Positions 9,180 through 18,569 are shown, counted from the first letter of the stretch. The stretch is DNA of 52,418 nt from Desulfopila aestuarii DSM 18488 (GCA_945863875.1 CAMBBS010000032.1:1-52418); one strand, 5' to 3'. Notes: generated from the letters alone by a model not told the origin. Numbers and translations are program-made.

Positions 9180-11921
9180 TCAAAACACTTCCAGTTCACG
9201 CATTATTTCCAGGTGTTCCAGTTTGTCGATGTAGTAGGTTGCATTCTCGCGCAGGTCGATGTGTCTGGTCTTGAGAGAAACTTCCGTTCCCTTGAAGCAA
9301 GCAAAATCCAGCGAATCCGCGCTGAGGTCAAAATGGTGCGCGGTGATAATGACAAAATCACGTCCATAGGCACGAAACAGGAGTGCCTCGGGGAAGCGGG
9401 ACTGGAGTTCGGCGGCGAATTTCGTCATGAGCAGATTCCCCTGTTCCCAGCCCAGCCGTTTGTTGTACAGTTCCAGGCCCTTGATATAAAAGCTGTGCAG
9501 GCAGTGATATTTGCGGAGCGTCTGATCGCTGTGCAGCATGATCTGCAGATAGTCCTCGTTGTACAGGCCGGTCAGCTTGTCGCCGAAAAAATACGAGAAC
9601 CGGCGCTGTTCCATCTCGTTCTTTGGCAGTTGGCTGATGGACTCGGGGATTGCCACATTCCGCAGTACCTTCAGCCCGGCGACGACGACCTCGGGGTCAA
9701 ATTGGCTGCCGCTGAGCATTTTCAGCTCCTGCAGGGCTTCATCAATGGTCTTTCTCGGCTTGTAGATGCGGTTGGTGGTCATGGCATCAAAGGAGTCGGC
9801 GACAGTCATGATGCGCGAGAGCAAAGGTATCTCCTTGCCCCGCAGCCGGTCAGGGTAGCCCATGCCGTCTTGGCGCTCATGATGATGCCGAATGATTTCG
9901 GCCAGTTCCTTGTACATGGGGATGCCGGCGAGCATGTCGGAACCGGCGGAGGCATGGAGTTTGATTAATTCGTAATCAAGAGGAGAAAGATTCCCCGGCT
10001 TGAGCAGCACCGAATCAGGGGTGGCTATTTTCCCGATATCATGAAGGATTGCCGCCTGGTGCAGGAAGTCTATCTCTGCTTCGGCCAGGCCCATCTCTCT
10101 CGCCAGGAGCTTGCTGTAATTCGCCACCCGAAGGGTGTGGCCGGCGGTATAGGTATCACGCTGATCGATCATCGTGGCAAAGGATAAAATGGTCTTTTCA
10201 TAATTTTCCGCGCGCTCTTTCTCCAGGTTGGCCACCTGCTCCCGCTGCCGAAAAGAATGGACGGCAAAGCCGATGTCCCCGGCCAGTTCCTCGAGCATGG
10301 CGATCTCTTCCTGCTCAAAGCCCTCCTTGCGCATGGTATAGACGCAGAGTGCGCCAAGGGGAGGGGTATATTTGTCGGCACGCAGCGGCAGGGCAATGAC
10401 GGCACGGAATTTGTTGGCATTGGCCTGATCAAGCCAGGGAGTAACGGTACTTTTTTCCTCTTTTTTGACCAGGACGACAGTTCGATTGTGCGTTATGCAT
10501 TGGGCGGTGGCGGACAAGGCGAACGGACTCGCCGCATCGTGGGGATTGTAGGGAGGCCTGTCGGGCAGACGGATGGACTCGTCGGTGGTGTAAATGGCGT
10601 CGATCAGGCCATCCTGCAGCAGGCCGATCCAGCTGTAGCCGTAATGGCTGTGGGTGCCCATCGCCTCGCATGCCGCGTTCAGCAGCGTCTGCAGATTGGA
10701 GGCCGAAAGCAGCAGGCCGTTCACGACACCAATCGTCTGCATGATTTCCCGCAGATACAGCTCCTGGTCGAGCAGCGTGTTGATCTTGCTCGTCCGCTCG
10801 ACGACCTTGGCCTCAAGTGTCGTGTTCAGTTCGTCCAGCTGGTTTGTTTTCTGCCGAAGGCGCCTATTTAAATGCAAAATATACAGGGAAGTCAGAGCAA
10901 CTGTGGTGACAATAACGAGCATTATGGCAAGTTGCCGCCAATAGCGTCTGATAACGTCGGTGAGGGTGAACTGGCCGAAATCCGCATAGGGGCCGATGCG
11001 CAGGTCGAGCAGACAATCGTGCACCGGCTGATAGTTGAAGGGTGCGGTCCAGCCCGCTGTTTTGCTCGCCTTGGCGGCGGGATCCCTGCTGTCCATGGCC
11101 AGCAGGGCGGAGGCGACGTGCCGGGCGAGATCGACGGGCGTTGTTTCGAGAGCCGCCATCGGCCATTCCGGATACAGGGCGGTGCTGAGTTTGAAAGGAA
11201 AATCAGCGACATGCTGTTCGTTGAGAATGCGGAAATCGGCCAGGCTGATGCTGCCGGCTTCGGCCATGCGCTCCAGGGTGTCGGTGCGGACCGTTCCCGC
11301 ATCGACCGTGCCGTTTTTCACGGCATTGACCACGGCATCATGGGTGTTGCCGTATTCCAAAGAGGCAAAAAAGCGCAGTGGATCGATACCGAGGCGATGC
11401 AGTTCGCGCCAGCAGACAATCCAGCCGCCGAAGGAGCGCGGTTCGACCGCCATGAAGCGACTGTCGCGCAAATCGCTGATTTTGGTTATGTCCTTGCGGT
11501 CGGCCCGGCTAAAGATAACCCCGCCGAAGATGGTCGTCTGCTCATGCGGCAGATTCTGGTTGATCAGGGTGGCTATGCGGTTCACGCCGTAGAGCTTTTC
11601 AAGCTCGACGTAAAAAGCGGAATTGGCCAGGACGAAATCGATATGTCCCTCCCGGACGGCGTCATGGATTTCAGTAAAATCGAGCGGCACTATATGAAAT
11701 TGATTGCCGGGCAGGTGCGCAGTCAGATAATCGGCGGTGGCGGTCCACAGCTGGACATCGATTGCCGAGCCGCGTTTGGCGAGCAGGCCGATGTGAACCT
11801 CTTGCGCCGGCCGTACGTGTGCAGCGGGGGCCAGGACGAAAACAACCAGAAACAGTAGAAAAACAGCGGGGTTCCGGTTATGCCGTTTCCATGCAGCACA
11901 TTTTCGTGGCAGCTTGATCAT
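9180..11921 (-). CDS. PhnD-like sensor / GAF / HD-GYP signalling protein with degenerate GGDEF
   Basis: A protein of about 913 aa. A membrane anchor or signal sequence (FLLFLVVFVLAPAAHV) is followed by a periplasmic PhnD/transferrin-like ligand-binding domain (about residues 40-310). A transmembrane helix (about 330-352), a short coiled coil and a GAF domain (about 400-560) come next. The HD-GYP domain (about 580-740) has HDIGK, HHHERQDGMGYPDRL and VADSFDAM, as in active c-di-GMP phosphodiesterases. A C-terminal GGDEF-like domain (about 755-880) reads YGRDF instead of GGDEF, so it is probably not a cyclase. I chose the ATG at 11921, with GGAG 6 nt upstream; an ATG at 11999 is an alternative. 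The neighbour downstream is the Mut7-C gene. The ligand is unknown, and the PhnD fold suggests phosphonates or other small anions. Confidence 0.88.
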   Translation of the reverse strand: MIKLPRKCAAWKRHNRNPAVFLLFLVVFVLAPAAHVRPAQEVHIGLLAKRGSAIDVQLWTATADYLTAHLPGNQFHIVPLDFTEIHDAVREGHIDFVLANSAFYVELEKLYGVNRIATLINQNLPHEQTTIFGGVIFSRADRKDITKISDLRDSRFMAVEPRSFGGWIVCWRELHRLGIDPLRFFASLEYGNTHDAVVNAVKNGTVDAGTVRTDTLERMAEAGSISLADFRILNEQHVADFPFKLSTALYPEWPMAALETTPVDLARHVASALLAMDSRDPAAKASKTAGWTAPFNYQPVHDCLLDLRIGPYADFGQFTLTDVIRRYWRQLAIMLVIVTTVALTSLYILHLNRRLRQKTNQLDELNTTLEAKVVERTSKINTLLDQELYLREIMQTIGVVNGLLLSASNLQTLLNAACEAMGTHSHYGYSWIGLLQDGLIDAIYTTDESIRLPDRPPYNPHDAASPFALSATAQCITHNRTVVLVKKEEKSTVTPWLDQANANKFRAVIALPLRADKYTPPLGALCVYTMRKEGFEQEEIAMLEELAGDIGFAVHSFRQREQVANLEKERAENYEKTILSFATMIDQRDTYTAGHTLRVANYSKLLAREMGLAEAEIDFLHQAAILHDIGKIATPDSVLLKPGNLSPLDYELIKLHASAGSDMLAGIPMYKELAEIIRHHHERQDGMGYPDRLRGKEIPLLSRIMTVADSFDAMTTNRIYKPRKTIDEALQELKMLSGSQFDPEVVVAGLKVLRNVAIPESISQLPKNEMEQRRFSYFFGDKLTGLYNEDYLQIMLHSDQTLRKYHCLHSFYIKGLELYNKRLGWEQGNLLMTKFAAELQSRFPEALLFRAYGRDFVIITAHHFDLSADSLDFACFKGTEVSLKTRHIDLRENATYYIDKLEHLEIMRELEVF

Positions 11922-12193
11922 GGCCAACTCCACCAGGGGGGGGGCATGGATAATCCTGGGCGTATTTTGAGCCAACTGTTTTTTTGCCTTCTTCAGCATA
12001 GATACTACTCTCTGAGCTATATTTCTCAAGGGCAAACTTCTTGCTGCTTTTCTTCCGCGGCAGGCGGTATCGATTCCTGACTTTTTCTGCAGACACTGCG
12101 GCCATACCGCGGGCCTCGCTCCTGGAGCTCGCCTTGTTGGATCTCTGCGCATGGTTTCGATTATTTTTTTAGCATAGAGATGACATTTCTATT

Positions 12194-12208
12194 GACCGAC
12201 GGTCGGTC
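12194..12208. promoter_or_regulatory. TetR-type operator upstream of the regulator gene
   Basis: GACCGAC-G-GTCGGTC is a perfect 7+1+7 palindrome 66 bp before the tetR-family start codon. GACCGAC/GTCGGTC half-sites are typical of TetR-family operators that carry the ACCGACCGGTCGGT kind of sequence. Autoregulation of the gene at 12275, and perhaps of the genes after it, is the natural inference. Confidence 0.75.
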
Positions 12209-12274
12209 GATAGCTATATTGCACGCCAATCACCCCGAAGAAAAACACATTGACCAATACGGAGGACAAATAAC

Positions 12275-12898
12275 ATGGCAAGAATTGTGAAAAAACCGGA
12301 TGTCCGGCGAGAAGAGATTATCAAGGCGGCCGGGGAGCTCTTCCATGCAAAAGAGTACGACAAGGCGACCATGCAGGATTTGATGAAAGAGCTCAATATC
12401 GCCAAGGGCACCATCTACCACTATTTCTCCTCAAAGGAAGATCTGCTTGAAGCTGTAGTGGAAGGCCTCATCGATGAAGAACTCAAAAAAAAGGAGAAGT
12501 TACATGCCGACTGCCGGCGCAAAAATCTCGATGCCCTGCAGACTATCCGGCTGCTGGCAACAGCCGACCAGATGGCCAAAGAAAATGAGCAGATCCTGGA
12601 AATGCTCCATCAGCCAGGCAATATTATTATGCACGCAAGGCAGCTTGGCCGTTATCTGACCAAACTGGCACCCATTTATGGTGCCGTTATTGAGGAAGGA
12701 TGTGCGCGGGGCATTTTAAAGACCGACCATCCGCTGGAATGTGCCGAGTTTCTGCTGGCGGGTATCCAGTTTTTGACGGATGTTGGGTTCTATCCCTGGA
12801 GCAAGGAGGAAATCGCCCGCCGCATGGCGGCCTTTCCCTCTCTTTTAGAAGACCTGTTGAGCGCACCCGCAGGTTCATTTAACTTTCTTGTTGAGTAA
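12275..12898 (+). CDS. TetR/AcrR family transcriptional regulator
   Basis: A 207-aa one-component regulator. The N-terminal helix-turn-helix runs from about residue 11 to 58 (IIKAAGELFHAKEYDKATMQ, then IAKGTIYHYFSSKEDLLEA). The C-terminal helices form the ligand pocket and dimer interface and are not informative about the ligand. GGAGG is 11 nt before the ATG. The perfect palindrome at 12194-12208 lies in its promoter region, so it probably represses itself. The genes that follow in the same direction (outer-membrane protein, CPBP protease, MFS exporter) are the likely regulon. Confidence 0.93.
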   Translation: MARIVKKPDVRREEIIKAAGELFHAKEYDKATMQDLMKELNIAKGTIYHYFSSKEDLLEAVVEGLIDEELKKKEKLHADCRRKNLDALQTIRLLATADQMAKENEQILEMLHQPGNIIMHARQLGRYLTKLAPIYGAVIEEGCARGILKTDHPLECAEFLLAGIQFLTDVGFYPWSKEEIARRMAAFPSLLEDLLSAPAGSFNFLVE

Positions 12899-12939
12899 AC
12901 ATCAATCAAGGCTAATAGGCCATAAGAATCGTGATAACA

Positions 12940-14037
12940 ATGCTATATGATCATAAGTGTGAACAGATGTATTCATTTTCTCTCCCCTTGCTGGTGGCGG
13001 TCACCCTCCGTCTTGCCGGGAGGTGCCCATCGCTATATTGCCGACCCAACCCATGTGAGCGGATTACCTTGGGCGTACCGGGATTACTGGGGCTTTGCGG
13101 CGCGCTGCTCCTCATCCTTTTTGTACCCATGGCAGCCATGGCTGCACAGGAAGAGGACACCTCGGCCGGGGGCTGGTTCGGCGATATCCAGGCAGGAGGC
13201 GGAGTTATCAGTTCGCGCCCTTCCGGGTTGGAGGTCTTCGATGATAATGCGAGACTGGACAGCGTTGCGGACGAAGGAGCACGGCAATCAGAAGGCCTCG
13301 GTTTGATCACCGGCGAAATTGGCTACGCCTTCAAAAACAGCGGGACGACGCTTTTGGTCGGTGGCGGTATGAATGACCCCTTGCACCTATCCCTAGGCCG
13401 GGAAGGAGACGGCTGGGGGCCGGTGACTCTCAGCGCCCTCTATAAAAGAGAAAAGGTGTGGAAAAATCCGTATCTGATAGAGGTGGATCGCGATGAAACC
13501 GATGCCGAATCTATTGGTTACTCCCTGGCCTGGGACAATATTCTGCACAGCGGCCTGGGCGTTTATTTTGCACAGATGCACATCGATATCAAGCAGGACC
13601 TGATCGGGCAGCTCCAGCCGGACTTGCAGCGCGATGGCATCGACACCACCCTGGAACTCAATTATGCTTTCCAGCTTGGTGCAGGGGGTGTCTTGAGGGC
13701 AGGCGTCAGCTATGTCCGGATAGAGCGGGATGGTGGCGGCAATTCGGGTAATGGCTATGCCGCGGAGCTGAATCATCTGCTGGAATGGCGCAGGTTTTCA
13801 TTCGCCACCGACCTTGAATTCATGGCCACCGAATTCGACGAGATCCATCCGGTATTCGATAAAAAGAGAGAAGAGGCCGGGGTCTCCATTTTCGAGACCG
13901 TTTCTCTGGCCGAACCTTTCGGTTTGGACAATTTTTATCTTTTTGGCATTGCCGGGTACTCCGGCACCGACGCAGAGCTGACATTTTTTGATAGTTCCGG
14001 CTTTGTCGCCGCCACCGGCGTCGGTTACCGATTTTAG
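12940..14037 (+). CDS. DUF2860-like outer-membrane beta-barrel protein
   Basis: About 365 aa as annotated. The hydrophobic stretch GLLGLCGALLLILFVP followed by AMAAQEED looks like a signal peptide cleaved after AMA. The mature part is rich in alternating beta strands and ends in a tyrosine-arginine-phenylalanine C-terminus (VGYRF), the usual mark of outer-membrane barrels. GYSLAWDNILHSGLGVYF and nearby blocks recall the DUF2860 family of Gram-negative outer-membrane proteins. The start is unsettled: ATG at 12940, GTG at 12931, or a TTG at 13069 that would give a normal-length signal peptide. No function is known. It lies 102 bp upstream of the CPBP protease gene. Confidence 0.72.
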   Translation: MLYDHKCEQMYSFSLPLLVAVTLRLAGRCPSLYCRPNPCERITLGVPGLLGLCGALLLILFVPMAAMAAQEEDTSAGGWFGDIQAGGGVISSRPSGLEVFDDNARLDSVADEGARQSEGLGLITGEIGYAFKNSGTTLLVGGGMNDPLHLSLGREGDGWGPVTLSALYKREKVWKNPYLIEVDRDETDAESIGYSLAWDNILHSGLGVYFAQMHIDIKQDLIGQLQPDLQRDGIDTTLELNYAFQLGAGGVLRAGVSYVRIERDGGGNSGNGYAAELNHLLEWRRFSFATDLEFMATEFDEIHPVFDKKREEAGVSIFETVSLAEPFGLDNFYLFGIAGYSGTDAELTFFDSSGFVAATGVGYRF

Positions 14038-14145
14038 GCACGAGAACAGCGCGGCAGGGGCTCCAGGTGGCACTTCTGCCTGTCGTAAATAGTCACAAGG
14101 GAATAGCCAGTCAACGGCAACGGCCATTCAAATTGGAAAAGACAA

Positions 14146-14979
14146 ATGATTTCAACCTACCGCTATAAACTGTGCACATATTTTTCTCTTACCTTTATGG
14201 TGACCTTTACCCTTTGGTTTGCCGGGGCGTATGTCAGCTTTCAGGATGACCGAAATGGACTGTATCTGCTGCTCATGCTTCCAGGACTGATGGCACCGTT
14301 TATCATCTCCCTTGTCATGATCTTCAGGTCGCACCGTTCGGACCTCAAGAAAGAGTATGTCAATCGATTGTTCAATCTCAGGCTCATTCGATGGAACACA
14401 CTGCCGGCATTCATCTTCATCATGCCGCTCTCGGTTCTGCTGTCGATTGTAATTTCTCTGCAATTCGGTGAATCGATTTCCCAGTTTCAATTCGCCGATG
14501 GGTTCTCTTTTTCCTGCAGATCCCTTCCCGTGCTGCTCCTGCTGGTGATGGCCGCAGGCTTTGAAGAGCTTGGCTGGCGGGGATATGCCTTTGACAGTTT
14601 GCAGAGTCGCTATAACTTCTTGACGGCGGCCATTGTTTTCGGTTTGCTGTGGTCCCTGTGGCACTTTCCGTTGATTTTTGTCAAGGACTCCTATCAGTAT
14701 GCGATATTTCATGAAAACATCTGGTTTGCCATTAATTTTTTTGTCAGCATCATCCCCATGGGCATCATTATCAGCTGGATATGTATGAAAAACAGAAAAA
14801 GTGTCCTCGCCGCGATTGTCTTTCACTTTATCATCAATATCTCCAGTGAAATGTTAAATATCTCCCAGATAACAAAATGTATTGAAACCATCATCCTAAC
14901 CTTGATCGGTGCTGCTCTCGTTATGCTTGAAAAAGAGATGTTTTTTTCGAAAGCCCACCTGGTTTCCGAGGCAAACTGA
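14146..14979 (+). CDS. CPBP family intramembrane metalloprotease
   Basis: A 277-aa polytopic membrane protein with about eight hydrophobic segments. The CPBP (Abi) signature is complete: EELGWRGY with E140, E141 and R145, LWHFP with H173, and FHFIIN with H227. These residues form the predicted metal site of the type II CAAX-protease/Abi group. In bacteria such proteins cleave membrane substrates or give self-immunity to peptides; the substrate here is unknown. The stop codon overlaps the ATG of the MFS gene (ATGA), so both are translated together. Confidence 0.9.
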   Translation: MISTYRYKLCTYFSLTFMVTFTLWFAGAYVSFQDDRNGLYLLLMLPGLMAPFIISLVMIFRSHRSDLKKEYVNRLFNLRLIRWNTLPAFIFIMPLSVLLSIVISLQFGESISQFQFADGFSFSCRSLPVLLLLVMAAGFEELGWRGYAFDSLQSRYNFLTAAIVFGLLWSLWHFPLIFVKDSYQYAIFHENIWFAINFFVSIIPMGIIISWICMKNRKSVLAAIVFHFIINISSEMLNISQITKCIETIILTLIGAALVMLEKEMFFSKAHLVSEAN

Positions 14980-16280
14980 TGAATGCGCCCGAAAAGTCTT
15001 TCACGGTCTTTTTAATCATCTGGTCAGGTCAGCTCCTGTCTAAAGTCGGCAGTGGCATCAGTGCCTTTGCCCTGGGCGTGTATCTACTGCAGCAGACCGG
15101 TTCCAGTTCGTCCTATTCTTTTCTGCTGCTTGCGGCATTTCTTCCCGCCGTGATGCTCGCACCGGTGGGCGGAGTTATCGCCGACAGAAAGGACCGGAAA
15201 CAGATGATGGCGGTGGGCGATCTGGGCTCCTCCCTGGGTGTTTTCTTTGTTGTCGTTATGCTTCTGCTCCAGCCAAAGGAACACTGGCCGATCTATTTAG
15301 GGGTGGCGATAAGCTCACTTTTCGCAGCGTTTCAGTCACCGGCATTCAAGGCCTCGGTTACCGAAATGCTCGACGAGAAGGCGTATGCAAAAGCAGGCGG
15401 CCTGATCCAGTTGACCGAAGCGGCCCAGTACCTTCTGGCACCATTTGTTGCCGCTTTTCTACTGACGAAGTTCAGCATACTCATCATTCTGGCCATTGAT
15501 ATGCTGACATTCATTGCGGCGGCGCTGTCGGTGATCCTCGTCAGCAAAAATGCCGGACGGGGCGAAGAAAAAAGCACGGCAAAGAGCTTTCGAAAAGATC
15601 TCACCGAGGGTATGCGGTATCTCGCCGGCAACAAAATAGTTCTTCACCTGCTCTACCTCACCGTCGTCGTCACCTTTTTAACCGGCATTCTGCAGGCACT
15701 TTTTGTGCCTATCGTGCTGGCGATGTCAGATACCGCGACCTTGGGTGCCGTGCAATCGATAGCCGCATCGGGCATGCTCCTCAGCAGCCTTTGGATCGGC
15801 ATCTCAAGCAAAAGATATGAACAAACTCGGGTGCTCTCCTCTGCCCTTTTTGTGGCGAGCATTTTCTATATCCTTATCGGGGCAAGCACCAATACCATAC
15901 TGATAACGTGCACCGCTTTCTGTTTTTTCTCCACCTTGCCGTTCGTCAATTCCAGCCTGGAACTGCTGTTTCGGCAGAATATCGATAACAAAATGCAGGG
16001 CCGGATCTGGTCACTGATTTCCTTTATTTCGCAGCTAGGCATGCTGATGGCCTTCACCGTCGCCGGGCCCCTGGCCGACCATGTTTTCAATCCGCTGCTA
16101 GCAAACACCGGTCGTTTTGCAGAGACGATGGGGACAACAATCGGTGCAGGCGTTTCACGGGGCAGCGGGGTGATGGTGATCCTCTGCGGATTTCTTCTGC
16201 TGTTCTATTCGCTCTTGAGCGGGATTGCAGGAAGGCGCCGGCGGATGTCTATCGCCAGGCGATTGGGCGCAGAACGTTAA
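14979..16280 (+). CDS. MFS transporter, exporter type
   Basis: A 433-aa protein with about 12 transmembrane segments. The N-terminal half carries GSGISAFALGVYL and GGVIADRKDRKQMM, the loop 2-3 motif of major facilitator exporters of the EntS/macrolide-efflux type. No substrate can be read from it. It starts on the CPBP stop codon. With the upstream TetR regulator the pair looks like an efflux and self-protection module, an inference from order only. Confidence 0.88.
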   Translation: MNAPEKSFTVFLIIWSGQLLSKVGSGISAFALGVYLLQQTGSSSSYSFLLLAAFLPAVMLAPVGGVIADRKDRKQMMAVGDLGSSLGVFFVVVMLLLQPKEHWPIYLGVAISSLFAAFQSPAFKASVTEMLDEKAYAKAGGLIQLTEAAQYLLAPFVAAFLLTKFSILIILAIDMLTFIAAALSVILVSKNAGRGEEKSTAKSFRKDLTEGMRYLAGNKIVLHLLYLTVVVTFLTGILQALFVPIVLAMSDTATLGAVQSIAASGMLLSSLWIGISSKRYEQTRVLSSALFVASIFYILIGASTNTILITCTAFCFFSTLPFVNSSLELLFRQNIDNKMQGRIWSLISFISQLGMLMAFTVAGPLADHVFNPLLANTGRFAETMGTTIGAGVSRGSGVMVILCGFLLLFYSLLSGIAGRRRRMSIARRLGAER

Positions 16281-16469
16281 ATGAGAAAATGCGTAAGAGG
16301 GAAAAACGTTGATGGGCGAGGACATGCGTTATATTATGTTTCTTCAGCCAGTGGGAATATCTCAAACAAAATTACTAAAAGATCAGTCAACAGGACGAAG
16401 GCAGAGCGCTTCTGACCTTTGACCTTTTTGCGACGAATGGTGGTAAACGGCGATAAAGGGTGCAAGTCG

Positions 16470-17417
16470 ATGGCAAGTTCTTATCTGGCGGCCGCCAGCT
16501 CAGGTCTGCTCGCTCGGCGCATTGACCAGAGCCGGCGCCTGTTGGCAAGATGTACCTTGTGCCCGCGCCGGTGCAAGGTTGATCGTCTGGCGGGTAAGGT
16601 CGGCCTGTGCCGCACCGGCGCCTTGGCAGAGATTGCCAGCTATGGAACGCATTTTGGTGAAGAGGCGGTGCTCGTCGGGGAACATGGTTCCGGGACCATT
16701 TTTTTCTGCGGCTGCAATCTGCTCTGTGTGTTTTGCCAGAACGACGATATCAGTCATCCGGAAAAGCACAGCTGCCTTCCGGTCGATGACCAGCGCCTCG
16801 CCCAGATCATGGTCGAGCTGCAGGAGCAGGGTTGCCTCAATATTAATCTGGTCACCCCCAGCCATGTTGTGCCGCAGATTCTTGCGGCACTTCCCGCAGC
16901 CATTGCCAATGGGCTTAAAGTGCCCCTGGTCCATAACGGCAGCGGCTATGACACTGTGGCCACGCTTCAACTGCTCGATGGCATTATCGATATCTATATG
17001 CCGGATTTTAAGTTCTGGAGTACTGATTCCGCCAGGCGATATGCCAAGGCGGCCGATTATCCGCAAGTAGCCAGGCAGGCCTTGCGCGAGATGCAGCGGC
17101 AGGTCGGCGATCTGCAGATCAATGCCCAGGGGCAGGCGCAACGGGGCCTGCTCGTTCGACACCTGTTGATGCCGGGTGGCTTTGCCGAGACGGACGCGAT
17201 TCTCCGGTTTCTGGCGGAAGAAATATCAGTCAACTGTTATGTGAATATCATGGACCAGTATCGACCGGCCGGCAGGGCCGATGAATTTACCGAGCTTGCG
17301 GCGGCGATTTCCGCTGCAGAGTACCGCCAGGCGATGCAGCGGGCGGAACAGTATGGCCTGGCACGGCTTGATCGGCGTAATTTTGCCGGCCTGCTCCGGC
17401 ATTTGCTGGATAAATGA
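16470..17417 (+). CDS. radical SAM protein of the pyruvate formate-lyase activase type
   Basis: A 315-aa protein. The radical SAM [4Fe-4S] motif is C82-NLL-C86-VF-C89 (CGCNLLCVFCQN). A first cysteine group, C28, C31, C35 and C47 (CTLCPRRC), could bind another metal. It belongs to the PflA-like COG1313 group (uncharacterised activating-enzyme homologues). I start at MASSYLAAAS, with AAAGGG 9 nt upstream. No partner glycyl-radical enzyme is in the window, so the target is unknown. It stands alone: 189 bp separate it from the MFS gene and about 106 bp from the next gene. Confidence 0.88.
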   Translation: MASSYLAAASSGLLARRIDQSRRLLARCTLCPRRCKVDRLAGKVGLCRTGALAEIASYGTHFGEEAVLVGEHGSGTIFFCGCNLLCVFCQNDDISHPEKHSCLPVDDQRLAQIMVELQEQGCLNINLVTPSHVVPQILAALPAAIANGLKVPLVHNGSGYDTVATLQLLDGIIDIYMPDFKFWSTDSARRYAKAADYPQVARQALREMQRQVGDLQINAQGQAQRGLLVRHLLMPGGFAETDAILRFLAEEISVNCYVNIMDQYRPAGRADEFTELAAAISAAEYRQAMQRAEQYGLARLDRRNFAGLLRHLLDK

Positions 17418-17523
17418 TGGCCGGCTGTCGAAATCTGTCTGTTCTGGAAAAAGGAAGGGAGAGTGCCATGCTTAGGCGGCAACCGTCCCGATTGGTGACA
17501 AATATTCCTGGAGGTGTTTGGTC

Positions 17524-18138
17524 ATGTCGTTGAAAACGTCCCCACCCATGTATACGAACCGGCCGGTACTGTCTTCCCTGGTTGCCTGCCTGTCTCTTGC
17601 GATCATATCGATTTTACTGACCTCCCTGGTCAGTGTGGCCGAGGATACCCGTCTGGACAACACTCGCATTGTCATAGACACCAAAGCGCTCACCCTGAAG
17701 GTCCTGCGGGGTGGCCAGGAAGTGCTCTCGTTCTCAGATATTGCCATCGGCCGTTACGGCGCGTCTCTCGACAGGCGGAAGGGTGACAACCAGACCCCCC
17801 TGGGGCATTTCCGCATTGCCTGGATAACCGATAATACTTCCTTTCATCGATTTTTTGGTTTTCGCTATCCAAGTAAAGACTATGCCGACCGAGCATTGAA
17901 GGCTGGTCATCTGGACAAAAAGACATGGGCCAAAATCCACCGGGCACTGGCAGCAGGCCGTCTTCCTCCTCAGGATACCATTCTTGGCGGTAACCTGGGC
18001 ATACACGGAATAGGCAAGGGTGATGTAGACATCCATAAGCAGTACAACTGGACAAATGGCTGTGTGGCTCTGACCAATGGGCAGATTGACCGTCTAACGG
18101 TCTGGATCAGGGTTGGCACCCCGGTTGAAATACGCTGA
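17524..18138 (+). CDS. L,D-transpeptidase (YkuD domain), membrane-anchored
   Basis: A 204-aa protein with an N-terminal hydrophobic anchor or signal (about residues 17-39, LSSLVACLSLAIISILLTSL). The YkuD fold follows; the catalytic cysteine is C180 in NWTNGCVALTN and the conserved histidine is H161 in GIHGIG. These enzymes act in the periplasm, making 3-3 peptidoglycan cross-links or joining lipoproteins to the wall. GGAGG lies 9 nt before the ATG. It precedes an Lpp-like gene on the same strand by about 155 bp, and a second L,D-transpeptidase is just beyond. Confidence 0.9.
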   Translation: MSLKTSPPMYTNRPVLSSLVACLSLAIISILLTSLVSVAEDTRLDNTRIVIDTKALTLKVLRGGQEVLSFSDIAIGRYGASLDRRKGDNQTPLGHFRIAWITDNTSFHRFFGFRYPSKDYADRALKAGHLDKKTWAKIHRALAAGRLPPQDTILGGNLGIHGIGKGDVDIHKQYNWTNGCVALTNGQIDRLTVWIRVGTPVEIR

Positions 18139-18191
18139 TGTCGATTTTATTCACCTTCTAACGAAAAAAAGGATAGCCTGTCTTGTCCGCT

Positions 18192-18208
18192 CGTATTAAT
18201 ATAATACG
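18192..18208. promoter_or_regulatory. palindrome over a consensus -10 box upstream of the Lpp-like gene
   Basis: CGTATTA-ATA-TAATACG is a perfect 7+3+7 inverted repeat. It contains TATAAT at 18200-18205, about 90 bp before the lipoprotein ATG. No clear -35 box lies at 17 bp. It could be a promoter with an overlapping operator. Confidence 0.4.
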
Positions 18209-18293
18209 TTAGTAAAGCAAGTAATATTGTTGTGAGGGAGCCGGAAATTGCTGGAAGGACCAACCCATCAAACCATACCAAGGAGGACTTCAC

Positions 18294-18569
18294 ATGAAAA
18301 AAACTGCTAAACTGTTCGCTCTGCTTATCGTTCTTGGCCTTGCAGGCTGTGCCACGAACAGCGATCTGGATTCGGTGAGAACCCAGGTGGTGCAGGCAAA
18401 TGCCACGGCCGATGCGGCCTTGTCGGCGGCCAACGAGGCCAAGGCTACTGCGCAGGAAGCCAAGGCTATTGCCGAGGATGCCAATGCGACGGCCCAGAAG
18501 GCCAATGCGACTGCTGAGACGACGGAAACCAAAATGGACCGTATGTTTAAAAAGGCGATGTACAAATAA
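18294..18569 (+). CDS. Lpp-like (Braun-type) murein lipoprotein
   Basis: A 91-aa lipoprotein. The signal peptide MKKTAKLFALLIVLGLAGC ends in a lipobox with the lipidated cysteine at residue 19. The mature part is alanine-rich with a regular heptad spacing (repeats of AxATAxxAxA), as in trimeric coiled-coil Lpp and OprI. It ends in YK, a C-terminal lysine like that of E. coli Lpp, which is joined to meso-DAP by L,D-transpeptidases. AGGAGG precedes the ATG by 8 nt. A strong terminator follows at 18593-18630. Sequence identity to Lpp itself is low; the call rests on architecture. Confidence 0.82.
   Translation: MKKTAKLFALLIVLGLAGCATNSDLDSVRTQVVQANATADAALSAANEAKATAQEAKAIAEDANATAQKANATAETTETKMDRMFKKAMYK

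Noticed and set aside
10872-11858. 328-codon open frame opposite the HD-GYP gene
   Set aside because: Antisense shadow of a clear PhnD-like domain; no recognised motif.
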